Origin: Desulfovibrio desulfuricans
GTDB taxonomy: Bacteria; Desulfobacterota; Desulfovibrionia; Desulfovibrionales; Desulfovibrionaceae
Reading direction: 5' to 3'
Assembly: GCF_024460775.1 (NCBI RefSeq)
Contig: NZ_JANFYZ010000006.1
Span: 62,001-126,000, forward strand
Length of the DNA: 64,000 bases
Under the pieces are notes generated by a model. The model was not told the DNA's origin. It searched no databases and was given only the letters and a program-made list of their open reading frames with translations. Below are positions 54,844 through 64,000 of this stretch, in pieces; position 1 is the stretch's first letter; each line of letters begins with the position of its first letter. The position numbers and the translations under genes were made by a program.

Positions 54844-54865
54844 ATGATCCTTTTGCGCTTCGTGC

Positions 54866-56323
54866 TTAGTCGTTTAATTCCACCTTGGGGGGCTGCCAGG
54901 TTCCTTTGCCCAGCGGCAGCACGGAGAGCCCTTCGGTTTCAGGCCAGTACAGGCGCATTACAAGAAAAATCGGGCCGTCCGGCGCGGGCAGCCAGTTACT
55001 CTCGTGCTCTTTGCCAGGGGTATCGCGCTGGATCAGGATGGTAAGCGAGCCATCGGGATTCTTTTTCATGTCCGGCAGCATGGGCGAATTGATCAGGTAG
55101 CGGTCAATGGGATTTTTTATGAGCAACTGGGTATTGCCGTCATACATGGTCACAGACCAGAAAGCCTTGGCCGGAGGGTACTGCCCGGCGGGAATGGTCA
55201 TGCGGTACTTGTGCTTGCTGCCATCCAGCGGGCTGCCGTCTGCCAGGGTTTTGGTCATGGGATATACTGCTTCTTCGGCATCATTGCCGTAAATGCCCGC
55301 CTTGGCCCCGGCTGCCCGCAACAGCCAGTCCCCGTTAAAGAACTCCCTGTTGCCGAAGGGAGAACTCATCTTCCAGCCGTTCACGCGAAGCCCCGGCCTT
55401 GTGACGGAGGCATCGACCATGCCAGCGCCTTTTTGCAGACCGCGCAGCACTGCTGCCTGTGTATCCTTGGGCAGGGCATCAAATGCAAAGGGTTTGCCTG
55501 CAACCACGCCAATACTGGCAAGCTGGGTGCGGATGGAGACTTCTTCCGGCCCGGCTGGCGCAAATTGCAGCGCAAAGGCCAGATAATCAAAAAATTCCGG
55601 CTTTACAAAATCCTGCCCGATGTTGGGGAAGGGCGGCATGGGAAGCGCCGGGGGCGGCGTCTGCCCCAAAAAGGCCGAGAGGGGTTTTACGGCGTAGCCT
55701 GTCTGGAATTTCAGCACATTTTCAATATCTGCGGGGCTGAACAACTGGGTGCGGAACAGTGCCATGGCAAACTGCGCGTTGGAGCGGAACACGCGCATGC
55801 CCGCGGGCGCTGTGCCCTTCCATTCCGGCCCTGCGACAAGATAGCTGCCCCCGCCGTTGCCCGTTGTTCTGCTGCCGATGTAGCCAAAGTTGAAAGTATT
55901 GGCGTCTACAAGCTGCACGCTGAAATACCGCCCGTCCGTATCCTTCGGCACGGTAATGACCACCGGTTCGGCCCGCAGATCAAGGCAGGCAAAGGAGTAG
56001 GGCGTGTCGCTGTTGGGCGTGATGACCACGGTATCCTTGTAGGTGAACACCCGCGCCCCATTGCGCAGGGCGTTGAAGGGCGCTTTGTACTGCGGGGATT
56101 TGGTGTCAACGGAGTATTCATAGGTAACTGCGTAGTGCATCACTATGGGCAGGCCGTAAACAAAACCTTGCGCAGCGATGCTTTCTACCGTAGCGGCATC
56201 GGGAAATTCTTTCGGCTGTTGCGCGGCGGGGCTGACCGGGGCGTACAGGATCAAGGTGAGTGCAAGCATCGCTGTAACCCTCATAACCCTGGCGATGCTG
56301 AAAACAGGCGAATGGTTTGTCAT
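54866..56323 (-). CDS. DUF1254/DUF1214 periplasmic protein
   Basis: 485 residues from the ATG at 56323, with GGGGA upstream. Signal peptide (to about 35), DUF1254 domain (about 60-190: VVITPNSDTPYSFACLDL) and C-terminal DUF1214 domain (about 355-480: AKAFWSVTMYDG, NSPMLPDMKKNPDGS). Widespread but of unknown function; the lid-like fold suggests binding of small molecules. Leftward; the downstream secreted gene may share its transcript. Confidence 0.87.
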   Translation of the reverse strand: MTNHSPVFSIARVMRVTAMLALTLILYAPVSPAAQQPKEFPDAATVESIAAQGFVYGLPIVMHYAVTYEYSVDTKSPQYKAPFNALRNGARVFTYKDTVVITPNSDTPYSFACLDLRAEPVVITVPKDTDGRYFSVQLVDANTFNFGYIGSRTTGNGGGSYLVAGPEWKGTAPAGMRVFRSNAQFAMALFRTQLFSPADIENVLKFQTGYAVKPLSAFLGQTPPPALPMPPFPNIGQDFVKPEFFDYLAFALQFAPAGPEEVSIRTQLASIGVVAGKPFAFDALPKDTQAAVLRGLQKGAGMVDASVTRPGLRVNGWKMSSPFGNREFFNGDWLLRAAGAKAGIYGNDAEEAVYPMTKTLADGSPLDGSKHKYRMTIPAGQYPPAKAFWSVTMYDGNTQLLIKNPIDRYLINSPMLPDMKKNPDGSLTILIQRDTPGKEHESNWLPAPDGPIFLVMRLYWPETEGLSVLPLGKGTWQPPKVELND

Positions 56324-56543
56324 GATGTCCCCGGTATAGTTAAAGGTCTGAGCGCTGCATTGCAGTTCCGCTCTTTTTGCTTGCACCACAAACCCGCTGA
56401 AATCAACTATTCTATTGCATGTGCTGCGCAGCATGGACAAGGCCCCCTCCACTGGCTATTCTGGGTGACAGCGGGGCGCATGGCCCCGGCATAAAACTGT
56501 CTGGCGCGGCAACCGCTTGCGGCGATTGCGAGCAGGGAGGAAT

Positions 56544-57539
56544 ATGGCTGTCCCCCGTAAGGTTTTGGGCCTTGGCGCGGCTTTGGTTGTGCTGCTGGCT
56601 GTTTTTCTGTTGTGGCACTGGCTGCGGCACGATGGCGATCAGCTTGTGCTGTACGGCAATGTGGACATACGGCAGGTTGACCTGAGCTTTCGCGTTAACG
56701 GGCGCATTGCAAGTGTGCTTGTTGACGAAGGCGATGCCGTTGCCCCCGGTCAGGCTCTGGCCCGGATTGACGATGATCTGCTGACTCAGCAGCGCGATCA
56801 GGCCGCCGCAGAACTTGAAAGGCAGCAGGCCTCCCTGTTGCGTCTTGAGCGCGGCTACCGCGTGGAAGAAATTGCTCAGGCCCGCGCTGCGGTGAGCGGC
56901 TCTGCCGCCCTGGCTGAAAACGCGCAGATCAACCTGAACCGCGTGGCGGCCATGCGCGTTTCCAACGCCATTTCGCAAAAAGACCTGGACAACGCCCGCG
57001 CCCAGTACAGCGAGGCCAGCGCCAAGCTGCGTTCCAATCAGGACCAGCTGGACATGCTGCTTTCCGGCTACCGGGAAGAGGAAGTGCTGGCGCAAAAAGC
57101 GGCTGTGGCCGCTGCCGCCGCAGCCCTCAATCATGCGGAAATCCAGTTGCGCGATGCCGTGCTTGCCGCTCCGCAAAAGGGCATTGTACTCACCCGCGCC
57201 CGCGAGGCCGGGGCCATAGTGCAGGCCGGGCAGACCGTGTACACCCTCACCCTTACCGACCCCCTGTGGCTGCGGGCCTATGTGGACGAACCCAATCTGG
57301 GGCGCGTCAAACCCGGCATGCCTGTGAAGATTCTGGTGGACGCGGCGCCTGGCAAAAGCTTTTCCGGCACGGTGGGCTTTATTTCGCCCACGGCGGAATT
57401 TACCCCCAAGACCGTTGAAACGCGCGAGGTGCGCACGGCTCTGGTCTATCGGCTGCGCGTGCAGGCGCAGGATCCGGAAAACGTCATGCGGCAGGGCATG
57501 CCCGTGACCATCATTTTGCAGGATACGCCCGCGCCATGA
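56544..57539 (+). CDS. HlyD-family membrane fusion protein (YbhG-like)
   Basis: 331 residues, ATG at 56544 with GGGAGG upstream. Membrane anchor (6-25), lipoyl halves around a coiled-coil hairpin (about 75-200), beta-barrel domain with LTDPLWLRAYVDEPNLGRV. Matches YbhG-type adaptors for ABC exporters of the ABC-2 class. First gene of a four-gene operon. Confidence 0.9.
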   Translation: MAVPRKVLGLGAALVVLLAVFLLWHWLRHDGDQLVLYGNVDIRQVDLSFRVNGRIASVLVDEGDAVAPGQALARIDDDLLTQQRDQAAAELERQQASLLRLERGYRVEEIAQARAAVSGSAALAENAQINLNRVAAMRVSNAISQKDLDNARAQYSEASAKLRSNQDQLDMLLSGYREEEVLAQKAAVAAAAAALNHAEIQLRDAVLAAPQKGIVLTRAREAGAIVQAGQTVYTLTLTDPLWLRAYVDEPNLGRVKPGMPVKILVDAAPGKSFSGTVGFISPTAEFTPKTVETREVRTALVYRLRVQAQDPENVMRQGMPVTIILQDTPAP

Positions 57540-59377
57540 GCGGCCGCGCCCCCGATGCTCAGGCCGTCTGTCTGGAGGGGCTGGTCATGCGCTTCGGCAA
57601 GGGGCGCGAGGCCGTCACCGCTCTGGACGGCGTGAACGCGGTCATCCCCGCCGGGCGCATCACCGGGCTGGTGGGGCCTGACGCGGCGGGCAAAACCACG
57701 CTCATGCGCATCATGGCGGGTCTTATGCCGCCAAGCGAGGGGCGCGCAAACCTCTTTGGGCAAAGCCCGGCAGAGCTTATGCGCAGCCAGCCCAACAGCA
57801 TTGGCTACATGCCGCAGCGCTTTGGCCTGTATGAGGATATTTCCGTCATGGCCAACATGCGGCTGCATGCCAGTCTGCGCGGGCTTGAAGGGGCGGAGCG
57901 CGACCGCGTGTTTGAAAAACTGCTGGGATTCACCAGCCTGGCCCCTTTTACCGAGCGCCTTGCGGGCAGATTGTCTGGCGGCATGAAGCAGAAACTGGGC
58001 ATTGCCTGCGCCTTGCTGGGTTCGCCACGCCTGCTGCTGCTTGACGAACCCGGCGTGGGCGTTGACCCGCAATCGCGCCGCGAACTCTGGCGCATGGTGC
58101 AGGATCTGAGTCAGGACGGCATGACGGTTGTGTGGTCCACCGCCTATCTGGACGAGGCCGAGCGCTGCCCCGGCGTGATTATGCTGGACAGCGGACGCGT
58201 ACTGTTTGCCGGGCCGCCGGAGGAACTCACCGCTCGGGCTGAAGGGCGGGTTTTTCTGCTGCGGGCCGATGTGGGGATGCATAAAAAGGAGCTGGCCCTC
58301 TGGACCATGCGCCCCGGCATTGAAGATGCCCTTATCCAGGGCAGCCGCATCCGGCTGGTGCTGGCGGCAAATGCCCCTGACGATCTGCGGCGCGAGGTGT
58401 TGGCCCGTGGCGGCGAGGCCGTGTCCCCACGGCTGGAAGACGCCTACATGAGCGCCGTGGGCGGCATCAACCAGAGCCCTTCGCCCTACGGCAAGCTGCA
58501 CGTGGCCCACAACGGCGGCAACCACTCCGGCATTCAGGGCAGTGATGATGGTAGTATTGGTCTTGCGTCCTCGGCTGCTGCTTCGCCAGATGTAGTTTTG
58601 CCTGCTGCTCCCGCTGATTCAGGCCCGACTTTTTCCATCTCGGCCCGCAACCTCACCAAACGCTTTGGCGCATTTGTGGCCGCACGCGATATTTCCTTTG
58701 ATGTGCGCCCCGGCGAGATTTTTGGTCTGCTCGGGCCCAATGGGGCGGGCAAGTCCACCACCTTCCGCATGCTCTGCGGGCTTTCGCGTCCCACATCCGG
58801 CAGTTGCGCCGTAGATGGGGTAGACCTGCTGAGCGCGGGCAGCGAGGCCCGCTCGCGTCTGGGCTACATGGCGCAGAAGTTTTCGCTGTATCCGGATATT
58901 CCCGTGCGTGAAAACATCACCATTTTTGCCGAGCTGTACGGCCTGTCCAGGGAGCGGCGCAACGCCCTTTTGCCCGAACTGGCCGAGGCGCTGGAATTGC
59001 AGCCCTATCTGCGCAGCCGCACAGGCTCATTGCCGCTGGGGCAAAAGCAGCGGCTGGCTCTACTGTGCGCTACCCTGCATGAGCCGCCCGTGCTGTTTCT
59101 TGACGAGCCGACCTCTGGCGTGGACGCGCGCACCCGTAGGGATTTCTGGAAGCACATTTCCGCCATGACCACAGCCGGGGCAGCCGTGCTGGTGACGACC
59201 CACTTCATGGAAGAAGCCGAATACTGCGACCGCATCGCGCTGATCTATCGCGGAGCAATGATCAGCATGGGAACGCCGGACGAACTCAAGGCATCCTGTA
59301 CCGAGGTGGAAGACCCCACGCTGGAAGAAGCCTTTATCGCCAGCATTGAAAAATACGACAGGGAGCATCCGCAGTAG
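57536..59377 (+). CDS. Dual ABC ATPase (YbhF-like)
   Basis: 613 residues, two ATPase units. First: GPDAAGKTT Walker A (with Asp-Ala where Asn-Gly is usual), LSGGMKQKLGIACALL, LLLLDEPGVGVDP. Second from about 365: GPNGAGKSTT, LPLGQKQRLALL (a degenerate signature), VLFLDEPTSGVD. YbhF-type ATPases energise efflux through two ABC-2 permeases. The unit-linking segment (about 310-360) is low-complexity. Overlaps the adaptor gene by four bases. Confidence 0.92.
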   Translation: MSGRAPDAQAVCLEGLVMRFGKGREAVTALDGVNAVIPAGRITGLVGPDAAGKTTLMRIMAGLMPPSEGRANLFGQSPAELMRSQPNSIGYMPQRFGLYEDISVMANMRLHASLRGLEGAERDRVFEKLLGFTSLAPFTERLAGRLSGGMKQKLGIACALLGSPRLLLLDEPGVGVDPQSRRELWRMVQDLSQDGMTVVWSTAYLDEAERCPGVIMLDSGRVLFAGPPEELTARAEGRVFLLRADVGMHKKELALWTMRPGIEDALIQGSRIRLVLAANAPDDLRREVLARGGEAVSPRLEDAYMSAVGGINQSPSPYGKLHVAHNGGNHSGIQGSDDGSIGLASSAAASPDVVLPAAPADSGPTFSISARNLTKRFGAFVAARDISFDVRPGEIFGLLGPNGAGKSTTFRMLCGLSRPTSGSCAVDGVDLLSAGSEARSRLGYMAQKFSLYPDIPVRENITIFAELYGLSRERRNALLPELAEALELQPYLRSRTGSLPLGQKQRLALLCATLHEPPVLFLDEPTSGVDARTRRDFWKHISAMTTAGAAVLVTTHFMEEAEYCDRIALIYRGAMISMGTPDELKASCTEVEDPTLEEAFIASIEKYDREHPQ

Positions 59378-59440
59378 CCGCCTTGCGCGAGTTTTTTGCA
59401 AGCCACTGCTGCCGGGATATACAACCAAGAATCAGGCCCT

Positions 59441-60568
59441 ATGCTACGCAACATCTGGTTACGACAGTTATCTGCCCTTGTGGGCAAGGAATTTCAGCAG
59501 ATCGTGCGCGATCCTTCGTCCTATCTTGTGGCCGGGGTTTTGCCGTTCATTTTTCTGCTGCTCTTTGGCTACGGCATCACGCTGGATGCGGGCGTGCTGC
59601 GGCTGGGCGTACTGAATCAGAGCGGGGGGCGGCATTCGCTGAGCCTTGCGGCGGATTTTGCCCATTCCCCGTGGTTTGCCACGCGGCCAGTGGGCAATAT
59701 GGCCGATGCCGGGCGCATGATGCGCGATTCTGTGGTGCAGGGCATACTGGTGATCCAGCAGGATTTTGACGAGCAGCTTGAGCGGGGCAGCGCCGGGGCC
59801 GTACAGGTGCTTGTGGACGGGTCAGAGCCCAATACTGCCCAATACATCCAGAATTACAGCCAGGGGCTGATTATGTCCTGGCAGCGCACGGCCTTACCTG
59901 ATGGCGTTGCAGCAGCGCTGCCCATCAATATTCAGCCGCGCTTCTGGTACAATCCTGCCGCCAAGAGCGTGCAGTTTCTTGTGCCGGGGGCCATCACGGT
60001 CATCATGACCCTTATCGGCACACTGCTGACCTCCCTGGTATTTGCGCGCGAGTGGGAGCGCGGCACCATGGAGGCCATGTTCGCCACGCCCGTGAGCCGC
60101 ATGCAACTGCTGCTGGGCAAGCTGATTCCGTATTTCTGCATGGGCATGTTCAGTATGGCCCTGTGCGCGGTGGCGGCGGTGACGCTTTTTGCCGTGCCCT
60201 TTCGTGGCTCCCTGTGGGTGCTTGTGTTATTGTCGTCCGTATTCATGCTGAGCGCGCTGGGGCAGGGGCTGCTGATTTCCGTAACCCTGCGCGGGCAACT
60301 GGTGGCTGCTGAAGCGGGATTGTTCTCCGGCTTTTTGCCCGCATTGCTTCTCTCGGGCTTCGTATTTGACATCAACAGCATGCCGCCCGTGCTTCAGGCC
60401 CTGACGCGGCTTTTGCCCGCCAGCTACTTCAATACCTGTTTGCGTACCATCTTTCTGACCGGGGACGTGTGGGGCGTGTTTGGCCCCAGCCTGCTGTTCA
60501 TGGGGCTGCTGGCCTCGGTATTGCTGGGGCTGGTGTACCGCAATCTTGTCAAAAGGCTGGATGCGTGA
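59441..60568 (+). CDS. ABC-2 permease (YbhS-like)
   Basis: 375 residues from the ATG at 59441. One N-terminal membrane helix (about 24-44), a periplasmic domain, then five C-terminal helices, the ABC-2 exporter topology (EFQQIVRDPSSYLVAG near the start, TPVSRMQLLLGK later). Overlaps the next permease gene by one base (TGATG). Confidence 0.88.
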   Translation: MLRNIWLRQLSALVGKEFQQIVRDPSSYLVAGVLPFIFLLLFGYGITLDAGVLRLGVLNQSGGRHSLSLAADFAHSPWFATRPVGNMADAGRMMRDSVVQGILVIQQDFDEQLERGSAGAVQVLVDGSEPNTAQYIQNYSQGLIMSWQRTALPDGVAAALPINIQPRFWYNPAAKSVQFLVPGAITVIMTLIGTLLTSLVFAREWERGTMEAMFATPVSRMQLLLGKLIPYFCMGMFSMALCAVAAVTLFAVPFRGSLWVLVLLSSVFMLSALGQGLLISVTLRGQLVAAEAGLFSGFLPALLLSGFVFDINSMPPVLQALTRLLPASYFNTCLRTIFLTGDVWGVFGPSLLFMGLLASVLLGLVYRNLVKRLDA

Positions 60569-61725
60569 TGGCAAGAATAACGCTGCCCCGTTTGAACCTG
60601 CGGCGCATGGCGACCATTGTGCGCAAGGAACTGCTGGTTCTGCTGTGCAACAAGGTTTCGCGCATGCTTATTATCGTGCCGCCGCTCATGCAGATTGTGG
60701 TGTTTGGCTGGGCGGCCACCATGGAAGTGCGCAACGTGGACGTGGCCGTGCTTAATCAGGACAGCGGCAACTGGAGCCGTGAGATCGTGCGCAGGCTACA
60801 GGGGTCGCACACCTTCCGCAGCGTGACATTTCTGGATGGCGAGGCGGATATCCGTCCGACTATCGAGCGGCAAAAGGCCCTGTTTGTCATGGTGTTTGAT
60901 GATGAATTTTCCCGCAGGGTCGATGCGGGGACGCCAGCGCAGATGCAGGTGATACTTGACGGCAGGCGCTCCAATGCGGCGCAGATTGCCTCCTACTATC
61001 TTGAAACCATTGTGCGCGGCATTGGGGAATCCACTCCACGGGGGAAAATGGCGCTCGGCGCTGCAACTGACGCAGGCGGCGCACCCAAGCTGGACGTGCG
61101 CGTACGCTGCTGGTTCAACCCCAATCTGGAATTTCAGTGGTTCTTTTTGCCCAACCTTATAGGCATGCTGGGCTTTATGCTGGGGCTGGTGGTGACGGGG
61201 CTTTCCGTGGCGCGGGAGCGAGAGGTGGGCACCTTTGACCAGTTGCTGGTTTCCCCGGCCACGCCCACGGAGATCGCCCTTGCCAAGCTGGTGCCGGGCT
61301 GTCTGGTGGGGCTGGTGCACGGCACAATTTTTCTGCTTATATCCGTATTTGGTTTCGGGGTGCCGTTTACCGGTTCGCTGGTGCTGCTCTATGTGGCCAT
61401 GCTGGTTTTTGCCATGGCTTCGGGCGGTGTGGGGCTGATGGTCTCGTCGCTTTCGGCCACGCAGCAGCAGGCGTTTCTGGGGGCCTTTACCGTTGGGGTG
61501 CCGTGCATTCTTATTTCCGGCGCGGTCACGCCCGTCATCAACATGCCGCCATTTTTGCAATACGCCAGCCAGTTGAACCCCATGCGGCATTTTACCACCA
61601 TTGTGCAGGGTGTTTTTCTCAAGGATATTACCGTGGCTGCGGCAGCGGTGAGCCTTGGCAAGATTGCCTGCATCAGCGCGGTGGCGGTGGGCGTTGCCGT
61701 GTGGATGTTCAAGCGCAAGGCCTGA
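60568..61725 (+). CDS. ABC-2 permease (YbhR-like)
   Basis: 385 residues, same topology as its neighbour: IVRKELLVLLCNKVSRML at the N-terminus, VAREREVGTFDQLLVSPATPTEIALAK in the cytoplasmic loop, and a C-terminal helix bundle. With the YbhS-like protein it forms a heterodimeric channel. Last gene of the operon. Confidence 0.88.
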   Translation: MARITLPRLNLRRMATIVRKELLVLLCNKVSRMLIIVPPLMQIVVFGWAATMEVRNVDVAVLNQDSGNWSREIVRRLQGSHTFRSVTFLDGEADIRPTIERQKALFVMVFDDEFSRRVDAGTPAQMQVILDGRRSNAAQIASYYLETIVRGIGESTPRGKMALGAATDAGGAPKLDVRVRCWFNPNLEFQWFFLPNLIGMLGFMLGLVVTGLSVAREREVGTFDQLLVSPATPTEIALAKLVPGCLVGLVHGTIFLLISVFGFGVPFTGSLVLLYVAMLVFAMASGGVGLMVSSLSATQQQAFLGAFTVGVPCILISGAVTPVINMPPFLQYASQLNPMRHFTTIVQGVFLKDITVAAAAVSLGKIACISAVAVGVAVWMFKRKA

Positions 61726-61819
61726 GCGGGCGGCCTGATGCCCCTCATAGGGGTACGAATCAGGCTGGCCCTGTGCTGATGGCCTCTGGCGTGAAGCTGT
61801 TGCGGAATCAGGCGAAGGG

Positions 61820-62563
61820 TCAGGCTTCCGGCGGTTTCTTGGCGGAAGATGATTGCGGAGAGCGCGCAGGCAGCGGGGCAGGCTTTTTTGTGGGGGCAAC
61901 GGCGTTACGGGGCGTGCGGTGGGCCCTGCCCACGATAAGGGCAATAACCACAATGGAATAGAGGTAGCCTGTAAATCCCACAAGCACTGTGGCATTTTTG
62001 GCAATCCAGGTTTTTGGCGTTATGTCGCCGTAGCCGATGGTGAGGATGGTCACGTAGCTGAAATAAAACAGATCGTTAATGGCCTGATCGCCCGGCCCCA
62101 GCCCGGAAAAAGAACCCGGCTGGTGGAATTCAATGGTCAGGAACACGAAATAGCCGCAATAGCCAATGAGCAGCAAACCGCACACCGCAGCATACACAAT
62201 CTTGGTAGTAACCATCTGCGCATGGGATATTTGCCGGAAGACTTCAAACATTATGCTGCCGAAAAAACACAGATAGAGCATCAGGGTTTCTTCTTTCAGG
62301 CTATCGATAAAGAACAGATCCAGGGCGCGGCCCACAATGAGCAGCGCGCCGAAAAACAGAGCAAGGCGCATAATGCGCGGCCTGAATTCAAAAAGCACAA
62401 GGGCCGCAAGCAGCTGGATTGGCAGATAGATTGCCTGCGCAATGCCACGGTAGATGTTGTCCGGAAACAGGATGTTCAGGATAAACACGCACCACAGCGA
62501 GAGCATGAGCAACTCAAAGCGGATTCCATAAAGTCGGGCGCGCATGGCTCGTAGTTTCAGCAT
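61820..62563 (-). CDS. Potassium channel-like membrane protein
   Basis: 247 residues, six predicted membrane helices, with the pore loop VTILTIGYGDITPK (about 178-191), whose TIGYGD is the K+ selectivity filter. The first four helices lack the arginine ladder of voltage sensors. No RCK domain; a Pro/Lys-rich tail ends the protein. Leftward, convergent with the ABC operon. Confidence 0.87.
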   Translation of the reverse strand: MLKLRAMRARLYGIRFELLMLSLWCVFILNILFPDNIYRGIAQAIYLPIQLLAALVLFEFRPRIMRLALFFGALLIVGRALDLFFIDSLKEETLMLYLCFFGSIMFEVFRQISHAQMVTTKIVYAAVCGLLLIGYCGYFVFLTIEFHQPGSFSGLGPGDQAINDLFYFSYVTILTIGYGDITPKTWIAKNATVLVGFTGYLYSIVVIALIVGRAHRTPRNAVAPTKKPAPLPARSPQSSSAKKPPEA

Positions 62564-62724
62564 ACTATCCTCATCGCGCGCATACTACAGGTATGAATCT
62601 TCCCCGGCAAGAGGGCGCGCGCTCCTATCGCGCAGATATCCGCCAGGTATCCGCAGCATAGCGTGTGGACAGGCGGGAAGGAGAGCCGTACACTCCGGCA
62701 TCCTGGAATGTAACGGAGATTGCC

Positions 62725-63216
62725 ATGCCCCAGAATTTTATCCGGCTTGTTATGCGGGGCTTGCCCCTGATTGTGCTGACGGTTCTGCTTGCAGTGCAGG
62801 CGCAGGCCGCGCCCCTGACAACGAAATATTACAGCCTTGATCTGCCTGCGGACTGGGTAGTGGTGAACGGCCCCACCAAGGTGCAGGAAGCCGTGCAGGT
62901 CGTGATGGGGCAGAAGGAGCACAAAAGTTCTGCGCTCATCATTGTGGGGCCTGCCAACTCTGGCGAGGCCGAGCAGGCCGCCAGGGGCAATGCCAAACGC
63001 TTGCAGGGCTCGACGCCTGTTCTTCGCAGCAATGGCCAGTGGGAATTTACCTTTGAGCAAAAGGGCGTGAAGGGCTACGGCATTGTGCGTGAGGATGCGC
63101 AGTCCAAACTTTTGCTCATGCTTGTGATCAGCGGCGATGCGCGCATGGCAAACTTTGTGTACAGCATGCGCGGCCCATACCGGGCCTTGATGCCGCAACC
63201 GCCGCAGCTTCCCTGA
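62725..63216 (+). CDS. Secreted hypothetical protein
   Basis: 163 residues, CGGAG before the ATG. Signal peptide ending AQA at about 28; mature part YYSLDLPADWVVVNGP, small beta-rich domain without cysteines. Build similar to the product at 54301-54843. Function unknown. Confidence 0.72.
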   Translation: MPQNFIRLVMRGLPLIVLTVLLAVQAQAAPLTTKYYSLDLPADWVVVNGPTKVQEAVQVVMGQKEHKSSALIIVGPANSGEAEQAARGNAKRLQGSTPVLRSNGQWEFTFEQKGVKGYGIVREDAQSKLLLMLVISGDARMANFVYSMRGPYRALMPQPPQLP

Positions 63217-63238
63217 TGTGCAATTTTTATGATTTCGG

Positions 63239-63263
63239 GCCGTCCGTATGGGCGGCTTTTTTT
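63239..63263 (+). terminator. Terminator after the secreted protein gene
   Basis: GCCGTCC-GTAT-GGGCGGC with one G-T pair, then T7. Confidence 0.87.
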
Positions 63264-63290
63264 ATCTGAAATCCCAGTCAAGCGGGGATG

Positions 63291-63327
63291 CAAAAAAAGG
63301 ACTTGCGGATTACTCCGTAAGTCCTTT
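63291..63327 (-). terminator. Terminator of the tRNA gene
   Basis: Leftward 14-bp stem (63296-63309 with 63314-63327), then T7; lies directly downstream of the tRNA 3' end. Confidence 0.87.
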
Positions 63328-63336
63328 GATGTTTTG

Positions 63337-63412
63337 TGGAGCCCTTGAGCAGGATTGAACTGCTGACCTCATCCTTACCAAGGATGCACTCTACCGACTG
63401 AGCTACAAGGGC
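63337..63412 (-). tRNA. tRNA-Thr (anticodon GGT)
   Basis: 76 bases with encoded CCA. Acceptor stem GCCCTTG/CAAGGGC, D-stem GCTC/GAGT, anticodon stem CATCC/GGATG around loop TTGGTAA (anticodon GGT), T-stem AGCAG/CTGCT with loop TTCAATC. All stems pair normally (one G-T in the D-stem). Reads ACC and ACU codons. Confidence 0.97.
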
Positions 63413-63522
63413 GTAGCAACGAAGAAAGCTTCTATCCTAACCGTAGGTGATCGTCAAGTATTCCTGCGCAATTTTTTTATTTTTATGAAAAAGCACAGGG
63501 TTGGGAGGTAAAATCACCGGGA

Positions 63523-64000
63523 TTACGCTTTCAGCATTCCGTGGATGGCGCGAAAAAGCGCGCGCCGGGCCTGCGGGGAGGTGTTCTCCGCAGCTTCCTT
63601 GCGGGCGGCGAGGGTCATGGTCAGGAGTTCATCCTGACCTGGCAGAGCTCCCTTGCCCGATGCCTGCGCTTCTTCTGCGTCCTGCTCCGGCAGTGCCCTT
63701 GCGGTCAGCAGGGTTTCCACCAGGCCCGCAAGTTCGCCCTGGTCAGCTGTCAGCAGGCGGTCGCGCCACTGCTCCGCCTGATGCAGGGCTGCGGTGGCGG
63801 CGGCGGAAACCTCGCGGCGGGCATCCAGCATGGCGCGGATGGGCGCGGGGTCAATCTCGCGCATGACGCGGCCAATAAACTGCATCTGGCGGCGGCGGCC
63901 TTCGTGGTCGCCTATGCGGGCGTAAAGTTGCAGCGCTTCCCTGAGGTCTGCGGGCAGGTCAAGGTTTTTGACTTCCTGCGGGCCAAGGCGCGTCAGCTCT
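63523..64000 (-). CDS. darP: DarP (YjgA) ribosome-associated protein, 5' end outside window
   Basis: At least 158 C-terminal residues; the frame is open to the window edge, so the first Met at 63885 is internal. LPADLREALQLYARIGDHEGRRRQMQF is not repeated in full here; its key parts RRRQMQFIGRVMRE and DPAPIRAMLD are the DarP/DUF615 hallmarks. The C-terminal part has the helical ending RRALFRAIHGMLKA. DarP binds late 50S ribosome precursors. Confidence 0.87.
   Translation of the reverse strand, partial: ELTRLGPQEVKNLDLPADLREALQLYARIGDHEGRRRQMQFIGRVMREIDPAPIRAMLDARREVSAAATAALHQAEQWRDRLLTADQGELAGLVETLLTARALPEQDAEEAQASGKGALPGQDELLTMTLAARKEAAENTSPQARRALFRAIHGMLKA

Noticed and set aside
55004..56494. 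Rightward open frame of 496 codons
   Set aside because: It is antisense to the DUF1254/DUF1214 gene, which has a signal peptide, family motifs and a ribosome site. The antisense product is low-complexity and matches nothing.
57446..58525. Leftward open frame of 359 codons
   Set aside because: Antisense to the dual ABC ATPase gene.
63337..63412. tRNA-Thr as a possible integration site of an island at the right edge
   Set aside because: No integrase gene or repeat of the tRNA 3' end is visible within the window.

Overview
The window joins most of a transposable Mu-like prophage (positions 1 to about 18.5 kb) to ordinary bacterial chromosome (about 18.5 to 64 kb). The host looks like a Desulfovibrio-type sulfate reducer. 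The grounds are high G+C, a 2[4Fe-4S] ferredoxin, rubrerythrin, HypA-HypB for nickel hydrogenase maturation, a DmsABC-type molybdoenzyme with its chaperone, a stand-alone IMP cyclohydrolase, and envelope genes arranged as in that family. The species cannot be fixed from the sequence alone.

Prophage. The layout is of the BcepMu type. A central LexA-like repressor (9078-9818, leftward) faces a BcepMu gp16/Ner-like gene. The early genes run rightward to the prophage end: small orphan genes, a DUF1937 protein, an HTH protein, a coiled-coil protein, the DDE transposase, the MuB-like ATPase, Gam, GemA and a Mor/C-type activator. The late genes run leftward. A secreted accessory protein comes first, then a lysis cassette (holin, endolysin, overlapping Rz/Rz1) that continues without a break into packaging and head genes (gp25/gp26-like, small and large terminase, portal, gpF). 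A second late operon begins at position 637 with the gpI protease and leaves the window. Both late operons start beside the same palindrome-containing repeat, the best candidate for the activator's target. The gap between them holds a promoter-terminator pair that would make a roughly 70-nt RNA. The right prophage end lies near 18.45-18.53 kb, downstream of hflX.

Host, 18.6-31.3 kb: hflX, stand-alone purH and exonuclease III; then dmsABC plus a TorD-family chaperone, with dmsA broken by an apparent one-base deletion; then a small hypothetical gene, a lone RND-type membrane fusion protein and speA.

Host, 31.3-38.6 kb: a sugar-acid cluster (GntR/FCD regulator, two MFS carriers, enolase-superfamily dehydratase), then cobT with an overlapping, partnerless DppF-type ATPase.

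Host, 38.7-52.2 kb: periplasmic Do-type protease, ferredoxin, YkgJ/hypothetical/TPR operon, YigZ and cupin pair, rubrerythrin with a candidate operator, a structured intergenic RNA candidate, ctpA-yibQ-ndk-proC, AMIN and TPR-like envelope genes, and hypA-hypB.

Host, 52.2-64 kb: secreted proteins of unknown role, a SPOR protein, a DUF1254/DUF1214 protein, a YbhGFSR-type ABC export operon, a K+ channel, tRNA-Thr(GGT) and the 3' part of darP at the right edge. All calls come from reading the sequence; no database search was possible.
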